From Ischnura elegans (lineage: Eukaryota; Arthropoda; Insecta; Odonata; Coenagrionidae), in NCBI RefSeq assembly GCF_921293095.1, contig NC_060247.1, positions 114,347,111 through 114,411,110 of the forward strand: a stretch of 64,000 nucleotides of DNA, written 5' to 3'. This document shows positions 11,901 to 22,033 of this stretch, in pieces. A model generated the notes under the pieces. That model was not told the DNA's origin. It saw nothing but the letters and a program-made list of their open reading frames with translations, and did not search any database. The translations under genes and the position numbers were made by a program. Numbering within the stretch: position 1 is the first letter of the stretch; each line of letters starts with the position of its first letter.

Positions 11901-13239
11901 AGATAAAACTATTGTCTTGTTTTGGCCTGTAATAACTGCATCTGCTCAAGTGAAAGACCATTTTTTAATGATGTAAAATTTATTTCCAGGCATGTCGTTT
12001 TTCATAAGTTTCCTCGGACATCCCGTTGCCTGAGGGGCGCGCCCCCCACTCCCCATTTAACCCCCGCGAAGCATATTCCTAGTTATGCCACTGCCCGAAG
12101 GTTTGTGTGAACATGTGATGATACAGTTAATCCGAGGCTCTGCCAGCTTGTGGCTTTCTCGCTTTATGTGTAAGTGAGATAGTAATTTTTTTCACGTGTC
12201 AATTCGCGTCGCTACGGGGTTTTCCAAGGGTTTTACCTGATTTGAAGCCAAGAACCCTTAGATTAGAAACCAAAAGCTCTGACCACTAGGTGCTCATTCT
12301 TCCTGTTCTTGAACGTTACTTTGTAAGAAGTTACATCAACATCATTAGTACAGTTAGGACTGATTCCACTCTATTGATTGAGTTGGTTAGCGATTGAAAA
12401 TTGACTAGCAGTGATATGCAATTTTTGTTAAGGTTTCGATGGTCTTATTTTCAATGTGCACCAGCAAAGCTTCAATACATATGTTTCTGATAGGGGTGGG
12501 GGGAAAAAAAAGCACTGAGGTAGGTAAATTCGTCCGTGTAGCCTGGAAATCTCTATCATTCCTATCTTTCACCACCGCTTCTCCCTGCCATGGAATATTT
12601 AGCCCATGGGCTCTCATCCTCTGACACAATATCAGCTATTCAAAGTTGTAGACTAATATAAGGATATCAGAACCGAAATTTTCTCAAAATTAGGTAAAAG
12701 TCACCACTGATTCCATAGCCTTAAAGTTAAAATTTTGCAAACAGGCATAATTCGGAAAAAAACTACTACCAAGACTAAGTCATAATACAAGCTCATAACT
12801 AGAATTTCGGCAAAAACCAATGATGACTAAAAATTCAAGCATTATGCAAACGAAACTTATAGCTTATTTATTGGAATTAATGGTTTCTGATGCGTGGGAG
12901 TTGACGAATATTGAATTACCAGTAAATATAGGTAGCCCCCACACCACCCAAGCGCACACGGAAGCAAATTTCTGCCTGTTTGCTGGTGCTCGGCACGTTG
13001 AAAATGAAGGTCAACCCTCGGAACTAGGGTCCGAGTGTTTTGCATTAAAACCCTGGTACAATACTAGGCTGATGTTCTTATTTTACCGTTCATTACGTCT
13101 GCAAGTATACAAAGACTTTGTATGGATTATATATATTCATACGACACTTATAGACTTCACATTAAATATTTTTAATTTTCCTTCTTCAACAGAGTCTCTG
13201 TCAGCAATGCAGAATGGCTCCACTCCCGGGAAATTCTGA
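2705..13239 (+). CDS. Ig-like single-pass membrane protein, 5' end missing (six coding exons: 2705-2993, 4565-4681, 6382-6563, 7010-7369, 10166-10309, 13193-13239)
   Basis: Six exons with AG acceptors and GT donors join in one open frame (intron phases 2,2,1,1,1) and end in TGA. The deduced protein has an Ig-like domain with a Thr/Ser-rich insertion, a second Ig-like domain, a Pro-rich stalk, one hydrophobic helix and a basic tail of about 45 residues. Both Ig domains have the pattern RYC or RFC, then a Tyr-x-Gly-x-Gly turn, then GDC and a DAGxW motif, which is common in arthropod cell-surface Ig proteins. This suggests a type I membrane adhesion or receptor protein; that role is inference. 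Exon 2705 starts in mid-codon and has no signal peptide, so at least one upstream exon is missing, probably left of this window. The exons are GC-rich against AT-rich introns, as expected of real coding sequence. I do not recognise an orthologue. Candidate AATAAA for the transcript: 14321-14326. Confidence 0.85.
3510..3860 (-). mobile_element. CR1/Jockey-like LINE 3' fragment
   Basis: A 106-residue open frame on the minus strand begins MHALGWKTLEYRRLCETFRL and ends with ADRYGNSFYPRTVKD. This is the typical C terminus of CR1/Jockey reverse transcriptases (LGWEPLEERR... then RYGNSFFPRTIKD). It is 5' truncated, in the first visible Ig-gene intron. The same signature recurs at 29270-29610. Confidence 0.75.
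4228..4369. repeat. foldback element 1, 40-bp perfect arms
   Basis: Arms 4228-4267 and 4330-4369 are perfect inverted repeats; the left arm starts cagaaaagtttctcgggttt. The loop is 62 bases. A tail gcgccgggaaaacc follows the right arm, and similar tails follow the related copies at 5244-5290 and 50290-50312. Confidence 0.9.
4565..4681 (+). CDS. Ig-gene exon: Thr/Ser-rich (mucin-like) insertion
   Basis: The acceptor is tttcgcag (to 4564) and the donor gtgagt (from 4682). It starts by completing an Arg codon and ends with two bases of the next. All 38 complete codons are open. The product is almost wholly Thr, Ser and Pro, a likely O-glycosylated spacer, and ends in the basic run NRTRRETR. NRT is an N-glycosylation sequon, and RTRR resembles a furin-type site; neither is proven to be used. 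The exon falls between the two halves of Ig domain 1. Confidence 0.78.
5112..5268. repeat. foldback element 2 (diverged)
   Basis: The arm gaagtcatcccggaatttcc (from 5112) is inverted imperfectly at 5244-5268. It is followed by aattcgccgggaaag, as in foldback elements 1 and 4. Confidence 0.7.
5366..5491. repeat. foldback element 3
   Basis: Arms 5366-5394 and 5463-5491 match imperfectly (gaaggttactcgggattt against aaatcccgagtaaccttc). The loop carries cgaaacatcg-type motifs shared with the copy at 50185. Confidence 0.75.
6382..6563 (+). CDS. Ig-gene exon: C-terminal half of Ig domain 1
   Basis: The acceptor is gaccgcag (to 6381) and the donor gtcagt (from 6564). It encodes LDYVGKGFSNGDCSTAIRRV followed by SLEDAGIWRVTV, the E-F strand pattern of an Ig domain. 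The usual cysteine after the DAGxW motif is replaced (WRV), unlike in the second domain. It ends one base into a codon. Confidence 0.85.
7010..7369 (+). CDS. Ig-gene exon: complete Ig domain 2 plus Pro-rich stalk
   Basis: The acceptor is ctttcag (to 7009) and the donor gtgaga (from 7370), with symmetrical phase 1-1, as is usual for a whole Ig domain on one exon. It shows AILTC (B-strand Cys), RFCRFQ, YHGNGMSTGDCG, then LDSDAGDWLCVV with the F-strand Cys present. The tail LRPPPPNLPG is a short stalk. Local GC content is very high. Confidence 0.9.
7466..7596 (+). repeat. tRNA-derived SINE, copy 1
   Basis: The tRNA-like head holds an A-box-like tggcgttggggta and a B box ggttcgagcccc about 40 bases on, followed by gcctgggtaggtta. 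The same head and the following cttaactagggaatgg segment occur at 49998-50177. A real tRNA gene is unlikely because the acceptor stem does not pair. Confidence 0.7.
7597..7650. repeat. perfect 18-bp inverted repeat (hairpin)
   Basis: acaaatgaatcgattctt at 7597-7614 is perfectly inverted at 7633-7650 with an 18-base spacer. It abuts the SINE and is of unknown nature. Confidence 0.8.
8622..8830. mobile_element. MITE with inverted ends actgatcgg...
   Basis: Ends actgatcggaaatttccgat and the inverse of attccgatcagt pair over about 50 bases. 209 bp, with no coding capacity. I could not find a clear target duplication. Confidence 0.65.
8900..9306. mobile_element. GC-rich MITE with nested palindromes, Harbinger-like ends
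   Basis: Ends ggccccttgcacacacaccg and, inverted, agggcccttgcacacac pair for about 35 bases. Inside are shorter inverted units built from ccggcaccggc / gccggtgccggc (9010-9085) and a second cttgcacacacaccg motif, suggesting one MITE inserted in another. Confidence 0.65.
9735..9895 (+). repeat. tRNA-derived SINE, copy 2 (decayed)
   Basis: Shares ggtttagtcctcgcctgtcaa with copies 1 and 3, but the B box has decayed to gggatctaattc. Confidence 0.55.
10166..10309 (+). CDS. Ig-gene exon: transmembrane helix and start of cytoplasmic tail
   Basis: The acceptor is attgcag (to 10165) and the donor gtaaaa (from 10310), phase 1-1. A hydrophobic stretch of about 22 residues begins LSLGAMMGIG and ends VLFVIV. 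It is followed by the basic tail EVIERRVTWREKRAVRKRNE. By the positive-inside rule this gives an N-out, C-in orientation. Confidence 0.88.
10877..12362. repeat. inverted repeat pair flanking about 1.4 kb
   Basis: 10877-10939 (core gtaacttcttacc, cgttcaagaacagg) reappears inverted at 12300-12362 at roughly 80% identity. This may mark the ends of a decayed transposon in Ig-gene intron 5. Confidence 0.6.
11037..11206. repeat. foldback/MITE, about 60-bp imperfect arms
   Basis: Arms 11037-11096 and 11147-11206 are inverted (cttttccacataaatatt against aaatacttacgtggaaaag). The 50-base loop is AT-rich. Confidence 0.75.
13193..13239 (+). CDS. Ig-gene terminal coding exon
   Basis: The acceptor is cttcaacag (to 13192), with a good pyrimidine tract. 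It completes a Glu codon, reads SLSAMQNGSTPGKF and stops at TGA 13237-13239. The frame fits the previous donor. It is short, and its assignment rests on splice phase and position. Confidence 0.7.
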
Positions 13240-16190
13240 AAGCGCTGTAAGGAGAGTTCCTGACCACAGTATTGGCGCCAGCACGCTCACTCACTCAGAC
13301 GGACAGCGACCACACTAAGTTCAGCTGCTCAAGTGATGTGTGTGGAATGCAGAAGACAGTCAAGTGAAGTGCGCGGCATGTCGCACAAGACATGGACTCC
13401 AGAACGCTATGTCCTCCTTTCACGGAGAATGTGCGTGATGCCTTTCTTTTGAGCGCAAAGCCAAAGAAAAACGAAGAACCACTTGCGCCGAGGAGGACTG
13501 TGCCAAACATGGACGCAAGGGCTGCTTCAAGATCCTTTGAGATCGAACGCCCAAAGACAGGGACAGAGTGACTGTGGTGAAATCACAGTTTGTGTGTGCG
13601 TATAAGGGTAATGGACTCCGAGATGAGAAAACAAAAGAGGAGCGCTAAGATGGACGCCCTCCGCATAACCATGGAGATATTCAGAGTAAATATAAACAAG
13701 AGCGCTCGGCTTCGCTACGCCGCTGAAAGCTGAGGCCGGCTACGAAACCACGAGACGCCTGGAAAATGGTGGCATAAATACGGAAACTGGGAAAAATTTA
13801 ACGAATTAAAGCCATCCAAACAGTTTCAATTCAACTATTTCTTCCATGTGTCCAGTATTTGACGGAAATATAATAGATTTCAGGTGACGTGGTTTCGATG
13901 TTTTTCAATCTTGGGCGCATGTATAGAATCCAAAATTTGCTCTTTCCTATGCTACTTCGATGGGAGATTAATTGAGATAAAATCCAATGCGCACCACCGC
14001 CATGTTGCCCCCCCCCAAGACGCACAGAGGGAGCAAGCGCGTTGTTTACACTGATGGCATGATTTGATTTATAGGCGTCGCGTCGTACGAGAGACATTCA
14101 GATATAAGTCCACAAAAGTCTTGGTCGCACCTAGCGGGTGATTCAAGGGGTTCAAACCCCCTTGGTATTTTGGGTCTTCAGTGAACATTACCGAATACCA
14201 CCCACTCCCCTTCTCACCCTCCCTCCCCCCGAAAAAATTCTAGTCACTGCACTGATGCAAACTATCGCTACCACCACAAGTATATCGTTTCATTTCTCTT
14301 GAATTGAGTAATCAGTTGATAATAAACTTTATAAAAATTTCATTAAATAGATAAAAAACATCCTTCTCAATAAAGGGCTATAACTAATACAAGATACAAG
14401 CTAATGAAAGACAGCGACCCAAAGAAAGGGGAACTATTGCGAGTAAATGATGTACGGGTCATGGTCCAATCAAAAATATATAAATGCTTTCCTACTTTCG
14501 GAAAACATTCGATTGACTTTCGGAGCCTATATTCGGAGGCGATGATTTTTTTCTAGTAAAATAAAACGATTGTTCGCATTTTAATCGATTTAAAGATTAA
14601 TTTGCGCGGAATGCGGCTCCTTTTTTCAAATACCTATGTATTTTTGTGAGTTTTTTCACTGAAGCGGGCTCAGGCGATGAACTGGAATCAGAACTAATGA
14701 AATACCACGAACAGTACTGCAGTATGCCGCAGTTATTCCGGCCTCGGAATGATAATTAACAAACAAGAGGCCAAGCCTGGGTATGCAGTAACCAAGACAA
14801 AAGGGAAACCAGCAACTTCATTAATGTCGTGGATAATGGAAAAGTAAGTAGACTAAATAGTAATAAATATTGTATTACATTGCGGAGGCTTCTCCTCCTT
14901 CGTGAGCGTTGTAGTAATGGAAATAAGTTTCACGATCAAAACAAACATCATGAAAGCAAATGCTATCGTTGAAAGCAGCCAATCGGAATTACCAGGGATC
15001 ATGTGACCTGTTTTTAGAATTTTAACCTGAGTGTATCATTCAATCTCGATGGTATGAGTACTAGTCGAAAATCGCTCTTGTTTATACATTTACTGCGATA
15101 TTCCCCCCTACTCCCCCGCAACTAGACTTCTTCCACTTGAGGCCAGAGGGCTGTGTAGTTACCAAAAGAGATGGGTTTCCCCATGCTCAAGGGAAGCAGA
15201 ATAGTGGAGACTGTACCGGGCAATGCGCTCGATTGTTCACGCGAACATAAAAGCGATCACAATAAAAGTACAATACACACCAGAATTTGTAATATACTAT
15301 AACTGTTTTAATATTTTATTATTCCATAATTAATTTATTAAAATAAATATTTTAAAGATACACACCGCATTTACCCCTTCATTAAATAAATAATTGCATT
15401 AACTGTGCAACTTAGTGTTCCTCAAACGGCATTATTAGCATCCCGAAAATCAGAAAGGGTTTGAAATTTACACCCTTACTGTGTAACTCAACCAGAAGCT
15501 CAGTCAGTTCTACATGTTGACTTCAGTATTCTTGTTTTTAAGTGACTCTGTTAACATGAATATTAATGGATTTCAAGATCAATTAAATAGACTGCTTATT
15601 TATTTCTATTTGACATTTTATCGCTAGACATCTGTTCCTTATACGATGAACGTTTCGAAAACACTGGGCTCGGTGATTTTTCTCCCATAATACACTCAAC
15701 TACGGAATTTTATCTCGCAATGAATGATTTAAATAAACGGCCATCCACCCTGTTAAACAAGAAACAAGCTTTAAGCCACCGAGTGCGTCCACCAAGTTGC
15801 GGGCGGTGGGTTGACAGCTAGCTTTAGAGATAAGCGGCAGGACAAGCGAGCTCGCTCGTGGAGTAAACAGCGAAGTCATTTCGAGGTGGTATTGGTCTAT
15901 CCCCAGGTGAGATAGACCATTCAACTAATACATTAAACCTGTGAAGATGCCGTGAGTTGGCGACGGGAGGCCGCCAACAACTATGCTACTCGTCACCCGG
16001 AGGAGGGGGCAGCAGCTCTTCTTCATGTGAGTGAAGGTGGAGGCCACAGTGGCTGTTAGAGTGACACTCATTTCACTGCAGGCGTGGTAACTCATACTTA
16101 AATAGAACTGTGATGTAGAAGGCAAGTTGGAACCGTCTCATTATTATCCCGAGGAGCCGCAACTACTCTACTCTATTATTTTTATGAGAC
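13240..16190. other. Ig gene 3' flank; no further gene seen
   Basis: The first several hundred bases are probably Ig-gene 3' UTR. The rest has short open frames only, a poly-C tract (14010-14018) and no recognisable domain. Confidence 0.4.
14321..14326 (+). promoter_or_regulatory. candidate polyadenylation signal (AATAAA) for the Ig gene
   Basis: This is the first canonical AATAAA I see on the plus strand after the stop codon, about 1.1 kb downstream. AATAAA is common by chance in AT-rich DNA, so support is weak. Confidence 0.25.
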
Positions 16191-16391
16191 ATATCGATAC
16201 CTCCACTGCACAAACGCTCAACAATCGCCCACCGAATCAAATCCGCTCATCTAGTAGCCCAACAATACGAACGCGCTCAGCGGTGAGTAGCCGAAGCAAA
16301 TACGAGCGCATTCGCAATCTTGGGCTCCTAGATGAGCGGATTTGATTCGGTGGGCGATTGTTGAGCGTTTGTGCAGTGGAGGTATCGAAAT
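16191..16391. repeat. long-armed foldback element
   Basis: Arms 16191-16254 and 16328-16391 are inverted with one mismatch in 64, starting atatcgatacctccactgca. Pairing continues weakly into the loop (tagcccaa / ttgggct and cgcgctc / gagcgc). Young, because the arms are almost identical. Confidence 0.9.
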
Positions 16392-16539
16392 ATAAGAGAT
16401 TTCCATTGTTATAGGCATGATGTAGTTCTTCCGAGTATATTCTGGAGGTAAACTAATTCCTCATTCGGATATAGAGCGTGGACTACGGGAGATTAGATAT
16501 TAACTGAAATATACAAAATCACCTCCAAAATGTACAAAA

Positions 16540-17000
16540 GAAATATAGCTAAAGGCTTTGAGAACAAGAATGCCAAAACTTCTACGATGAAAAAGACAGC
16601 TGAAAACAGGGAAGATTTTTCTTCATTAGCCAGAAAACCGATTGACGAATATATTAATGAGAATCACTCAAAGGAGAATTTTAATAAATGCAGAGAATGC
16701 AGATATTGAATAATTTGGATTCAGGGAAAGCTAAGGCACAAAAGATGAAAGATACTAGCGCTACTCATATAGAAGAGATTGGTGAACAATAAATCGACGT
16801 TTGAGAACTTGGAGTAGGCTTTGGAATTTAGCGCTTGGATTTCCAAAGTAAATTGGAAATCTTTAATATTCCTGATGAATTATCCTCAGTTTACATAAAG
16901 CTATGATTAAATTAGAACCCAGCTCTGAGGAAACGATATTAAAATGAAGGCGTTACACAAGGCTGATATCGGAATGCATGGTAGCGGTAATCAGGTTACC
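16540..17000 (+). repeat. decayed repeat with a diverged copy at 17450-17620
   Basis: Segments 16800-16930 and 17450-17560 share gcgctt/gcgctc, tttacataaagctatgatta against tttacaaagaggtatgatta, and the translated pair SATHIEE / AATHIED. Probably an old LINE. Confidence 0.5.
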
Positions 17001-17079
17001 TGGAATGATGCTGCTTCCCCATGATTTCCTATCGATTCACAGAATATTTGCATTCGAGTACACTTAGCGCACTCCTGTC

Positions 17080-17870
17080 TTGAAGCCCTCCCTCGAGAGA
17101 ACCAATTTCGTGGACGGAAAAAGCACTATAGACATCAAGCATCGTATAGCCCAAGCTAAGCGGGAGAGAATTTAGATCATTGTTTTGGGGCTCATTCATG
17201 TCTGCGACTACTTGGTAGTATGCAATATATGCATTATGAAATCCTCTGCAATACGTCTGAGGTCTGATATTCGTACACAGGTGGCTTTTAGGTATTAATG
17301 GATTACTTTTAAGCATTTTTTAAGCTGGTGAAATAAAAACAATTATTGAAGAGCCACCTGAAAGATTGCCCATCTTTTAAATTTTCCAAATATTATGTGG
17401 AGGGGCGGGGGCGACCGCCTAATCTAAGAAGGCTGAATGACAGCGTGGATTGGAATTAAACCCTTAGATATCCGAAATAAATTTTGAGCGCTCTACAATT
17501 ACCGATGAAGTAACCACAGTTTACAAAGAGGTATGATTAAAAGAGAACGTAATGGCCGTAACCAAACCAATGACGTAAAGGCCGCAACTCATATCGAAGA
17601 CGGGACTGAAGAAGAGGAAACAGCATGCAAAGAAATTCGTGAGGGCAGTGGCACTTCACGGATCAGGGACCCACACAATTGAAAAAGTTGATTTTAAAAG
17701 AATAGAAACCTTCGAGACCAGGCGTTGGAGGTACGTGCTGAGGATCAAAATGGATGGATACGGTAAGAAACCAGGAGTACCAAAGAACAGGAGAAGAATG
17801 GAATTGCGGAGTACCAGACGACAGAAAAGGACGTATAGGTCAAAGGTGGATAGGTCATGTTATTCTTCCT
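17080..17870 (+). mobile_element. non-LTR retrotransposon 3' region, copy B (sense)
   Basis: 17100-17200 reads FVDGKSTIDIKHRIAQAKRE, like the thumb region of LINE reverse transcriptases. 17639-17860 reads ALHGSGTHTIEKVDFKRIET followed by FETRRWRYVLRIK, a degraded GAETWTL...FEMWCWRRMLKI signature. Many stops and frameshifts. Confidence 0.65.
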
Positions 17871-17879
17871 AAGGTCTTC

Positions 17880-18300
17880 TACCTATTACCATGGAGTACT
17901 AAGAAGCATTCTGGTAGTCTACCCTCCCTTCATGTACTTTCCTCTTCCATTCACAATAAGGTGTACTCCCCTTCGTTCTATCTAAAAATCCTATTCTATT
18001 AATTCCTCTCCCACGTTTACCCAACATTCTACCCTCACACTGTTTTCAATGCCCTATACCCAATACCCTATCAGTAATCGCTCCATCTATATGTTCTGTC
18101 TCCTCCGTATCTCATCTAGAAGCTGCCTCTCCTTACCCACCATATCAAGCACTTCGTCGTTCCTCCTCCTCTCCGTCCACTTCACCTTCTCCATTCTTCT
18201 CCACACACAAACACACATATCGAACGCCTCTAGTCCTTTCTCGTCGTAATGTCCATGTTTCCACACCGTAAAGCGCTGAACTCCATATCAGAGGCCAGGT
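17880..18300 (-). mobile_element. non-LTR retrotransposon 3' end, copy C (antisense, facing copy B)
   Basis: The reverse strand reads LEAFDMCVCVWRRMEKVKWT then ERRRNDEVLDMVGKERQLLD, nearly the same family as copy A at 1640 (RRMEKMKWAERRRNDEVLDM). It meets copy B tail to tail at about 17875. Confidence 0.75.
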
Positions 18301-19007
18301 GATAAGACACAGAATTTACGAGAGATATCTATTGGAGAGAAAAGTTGAAAGATACTGCCCCTTGGAAGGACATGAAGTAAAAGCGTCATGCAGCTCACGG
18401 GGATAGATAAAGGACGCCTCATGACATCCAATTGAAGGTCGACTTCTGTCATGACTTCGGTTGCTTTTCAATCGGTTTTCAAATATGTCCGCAACTCACC
18501 GGTCAGTGCAAAGCGATCCCCTTTTCTCCAACATTTTGCCTGTATGTCTAGAACTTGTAACTGCTAGAAGTAGAATAAAAAAGTTACAAATTTGATGGAT
18601 CACTACACCATGGAGATAAATTTCTGTTGACAGCCCTAATTTAAGCTTATTTGTCCGTGACATTCGAATCGGTCTGCTAGTCAGCGACGCTAGTGGAGAC
18701 TTTTGTAAACCCACGTAAATGCGCGGTAGGTGATAACACATCAAGATCTGTAAAAGGCCCCATTGTAATATTCGTGAGGCAACTGAAGAAGAACGCGTGG
18801 AAAAAAGAACACGAAATGAACTGGACTGAAGTAAGCTGGTTTTGGAAATGAAGAAGTGGAGGGCTGTACTACTATACCAAACTTAGAATGGGAGGACTTG
18901 GCTAGAACGAATGCCTTTCAGCTACCTCGTGACGTATTTACACAAGAGTTTCCATAGAAACAAAATCACCTGGGCATGAAGAGCGAAATATTCAACAGCA
19001 TAAAAAT
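18301..19007. other. no recognisable gene
   Basis: The part next to 18300 may continue the antisense LINE. The remainder shows nothing nameable. It ends in the left target duplication (ataaaaat, 19000-19007) of the next element. Confidence 0.35.
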
Positions 19008-20322
19008 TAGTGATGGGTCGATTCCAAAATTTTATCGATTCCGATCCCGATTCCGATTCTGACATTTCGATTCCGATTCTACCGATACCGATTCCATCGA
19101 TTCTGACACCATAAGCTCCAAGAAAAATAGGCAACAAGACAACCACTTAAAAAAATGTTACTCTGTGAAAGAATCAGTTGATAAAAGCATCTTTCATCAC
19201 TATGTAATTAAAATGTAATAGCTAAATTTTAAAACAGAACATACCTGAAAAGTGGTGTTACCTCATAGGTATTACTTTAGAATATTAGCACTCATGTTTA
19301 ATTTTAAAATAAAAGTATCTCCTTTAATATCTATCTTATATTGAAAATATCTTATCATTATCAATAATGTCTCACAAATTTAGTCTGCATTTGCTCCTTT
19401 GGAATATAATAGGGATGTGCAAGTAGCACTTTTTGATCTCGAGTCGAGTTGAAAATTACTCGCGAGTATCGAGTCGAGTATGATAATTTCTGAACCAGGC
19501 AATACAGCAATGCATACTACAATATATTCTACTCCCATTTGCTACGATGAATGTCTAGCCTAATGTAAGAAGGAAAATATAATGAGGATCGTTGATGGTG
19601 ATTGTCAGAAGTAAGAGATGAATGAAAATTAATGTGTCTTCAATAGTTCCATTGGCACAATTGAAATTAATTAACTCCAAGTAATAGGTCGACCATATAT
19701 ATGTATCCTAACTAAAAGGGAGAGCCCTGCGTACAGTAATTTTCACAGCTATAATAAAGATTACATACTACGTATATGAATCATGTAATATTTGGCCCTT
19801 TCAAATTCCCAAGCAGAAAAATCAATTATTCTACATGCTCAGCAAGCAGGTTTTGACGTCTCCATGTTACAGTATTACTGCCTGCAGAAAATTGCCTTTT
19901 GGTACACACTTGTGTGACTGGGCAAGTACTTTCCTACCAAAATTGCAAGATTTTGGAAACATTGGAATTTTTATTAAAAATTATATCAACGATTTTTATG
20001 GATCTTGAATCTTCATGGAATTCAAGTGGACGAAGCGAACAAACTATAGAACTAAGCTTTAGTTTTGTAGAGACAAAACATATTCTATGCATCTCATGTC
20101 ATTTAATCAACCTTAAAAACTCTTGTTTTTTTAAGTTCAAGAAAGAAACTAAACGCTAAAAATGAATATCACATCAGACGGACGCAGTAATAAAAAACTT
20201 GTGATGTGAAAACTCCCCTTTCCACGCGACTCACCTCGGCGAAGATGGAAAGGGAAAAAGGGTATTTCGGTCGGTAAAATCGGTTATTGCCTTTCACGGA
20301 AACAGTTCATTTTTCTCTCTCT

Positions 20323-20372
20323 AGAGATTAAGGTGGCATGCTTAAGATGTTAAGCATGCCACCTTAATCTCT
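20323..20372. repeat. perfect 23-bp hairpin
   Basis: agagattaaggtggcatgct (20323 on) is perfectly inverted at 20350-20372 with a 4-base loop, gatg. It lies inside the inner hAT-like element. Confidence 0.9.
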
Positions 20373-21081
20373 TCACTTAACTTCAATACCCGAGCCATAT
20401 TTCTTATGCGCGGGATGGTTTCGAAAAATGTCCAATCCTTAGTATTTTCACTAGAGTAATGCGCTAAGTGGTCAAGTCGATCTAAACATAATCCTTTTTA
20501 ACATCCTCAGTTTAGTGTTTTAAGTCAATGAAGACGATTATCCATGCTTTAAATGACGATTTTCAAGACTAAAGTTTTAAAAAACTTGAAAAATCGGCCT
20601 CAGTTACCGAGCCTCAAGAGTTCCGCAGCGTGTAGCTCAGTCTTGACGCGCGCTTGAAAAAATCGCTCTTATTTCCTTTGTCGCAAACTTTTTTTTCCAA
20701 GATTTCTACTTAGTAATCTTTAGAAATCTCTACTTTTTATTGTGGTTCAAATTTTCCGAGTTATATTTTTCGTAAACGAAAGATAATGTCTACTTTATGT
20801 CAAATTTCACGAGAAAAACGGGTCGGCCATTTTGCGTTGTAAAACCAGACAGATGTGAGCCAAAATCTTCAAAAGTCATGGAAAGTATAGGCAAAGCACC
20901 AAGTGAAAGGAATATTCCGTTTTTTATTCCATAAAACTCATACCAACGCAACACCACCTGGATAAATTCAAATATTTTTTGAGGAAAAATGATATCTCGC
21001 GTGGCATTGAAAAATTGGTCATGTTTGGGCCACTGTATCTCACTAAAGGGTCGTATTTATGTAAAATGGCATATAAATCTA

Positions 21082-22033
21082 CAGGGTTTGTCCGGAAAGT
21101 AATAGGACTGAGTCGATTTAAAAACAATTATTGAGCCAATCGTTACAATTCTTTAAAAACTTTCAAAATAGGCTCCTTCTGCGTCGATGCAGCGCTGCCA
21201 GCGCAATTTGCAAGCATTGAAGGCGTCACAGAAGACATTCTCCGAAATAGCCTCGAGAGCCGAGGTGCATGCTGATTGGATCCCCTATGTCGTCTCAAAA
21301 TGCTTGCCTTTCATCGGCCATTTTACACAAGGAAACAAAAAAAAAGTCTGGGGGGCCACATCTGGGCTGTAGGGCGGCTGCGGAAGCGTTGGGATGCCGG
21401 CATTGGTTAATTAGCTGTTCACATGAAAGGCGATGTGAGCCGCAATTTCTAGTCGTCAGTGAGCACTTTTGGGACCATCTTCGCGCACATATCTTGCGCA
21501 TGTTCAAATGATCCGTCACAATGTCATGAACCACAGATTTTGATAAATGTAACATCTGGGCAATTGAACGAATGCTTAGTCGACGGTCTGAGTTCAAAAC
21601 TTTGTGCACACGAGTCAAAATGTCGGTGTTTGCCGAAGTCACAGGTCTTCCTGCACCGTCTTCATCAGTGACCTCTTCCCGGCCCTCCAAAAAGGCCTAG
21701 TGCCACCGAAACGCACCACTTCTTGCTAAAGCAACATCTGGGTAAGCCTACTTGATCATAACAAACGTCTCTGTCGCATATTTACCGAGTTTCACTCAGA
21801 ATTCAATCGCGTACCTCTCCTGCAACGAACGCTGCATTTTCGGTTTGCACCACTCACAGAAACACGTCGCGCAAAAAAGTCTGTCCTGACTCTCCAGGTG
21901 CTCGCAGACAACTGACCAGCCGCTCGTTCGTTAGTTAGAAACACCCTCTACCAAATTCAGTCGGTGCAAACACGCTCCGAAGTACAGTCGCGGTGGAAGA
22001 AAATCAGTCCTATTACTTTCCGGACAAACCCTG
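21082..22033 (-). mobile_element. mariner element, internally deleted
   Basis: Inverted termini start cagggtttgtccggaaagta, about 31 bp, with TA on both sides (21080-21081, 22034-22035). The minus strand encodes the transposase N terminus: VTDEDGAGRPVTS, then RRLSIRSIAQMLHLSKSVVH (helix-turn-helix) and DHLNMRKICAR. After EQLINQC the sequence jumps to the PPYSPDVAPP segment and then WQRCIDAEGAYFE, so the catalytic centre with the first two Asp residues is lost. 952 bp, against about 1.3 kb usual. Confidence 0.93.
21295..21690 (-). pseudogene. mariner transposase, deleted and frameshifted
   Basis: An open stretch within the element at 21082-22033. The DNA-binding helix-turn-helix domain is intact to the eye. 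The DD34D catalytic domain is mostly deleted, and a one-base shift near 21347 puts the third Asp (PYSPDVAP) out of frame. It can bind ends at most. Confidence 0.85.
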
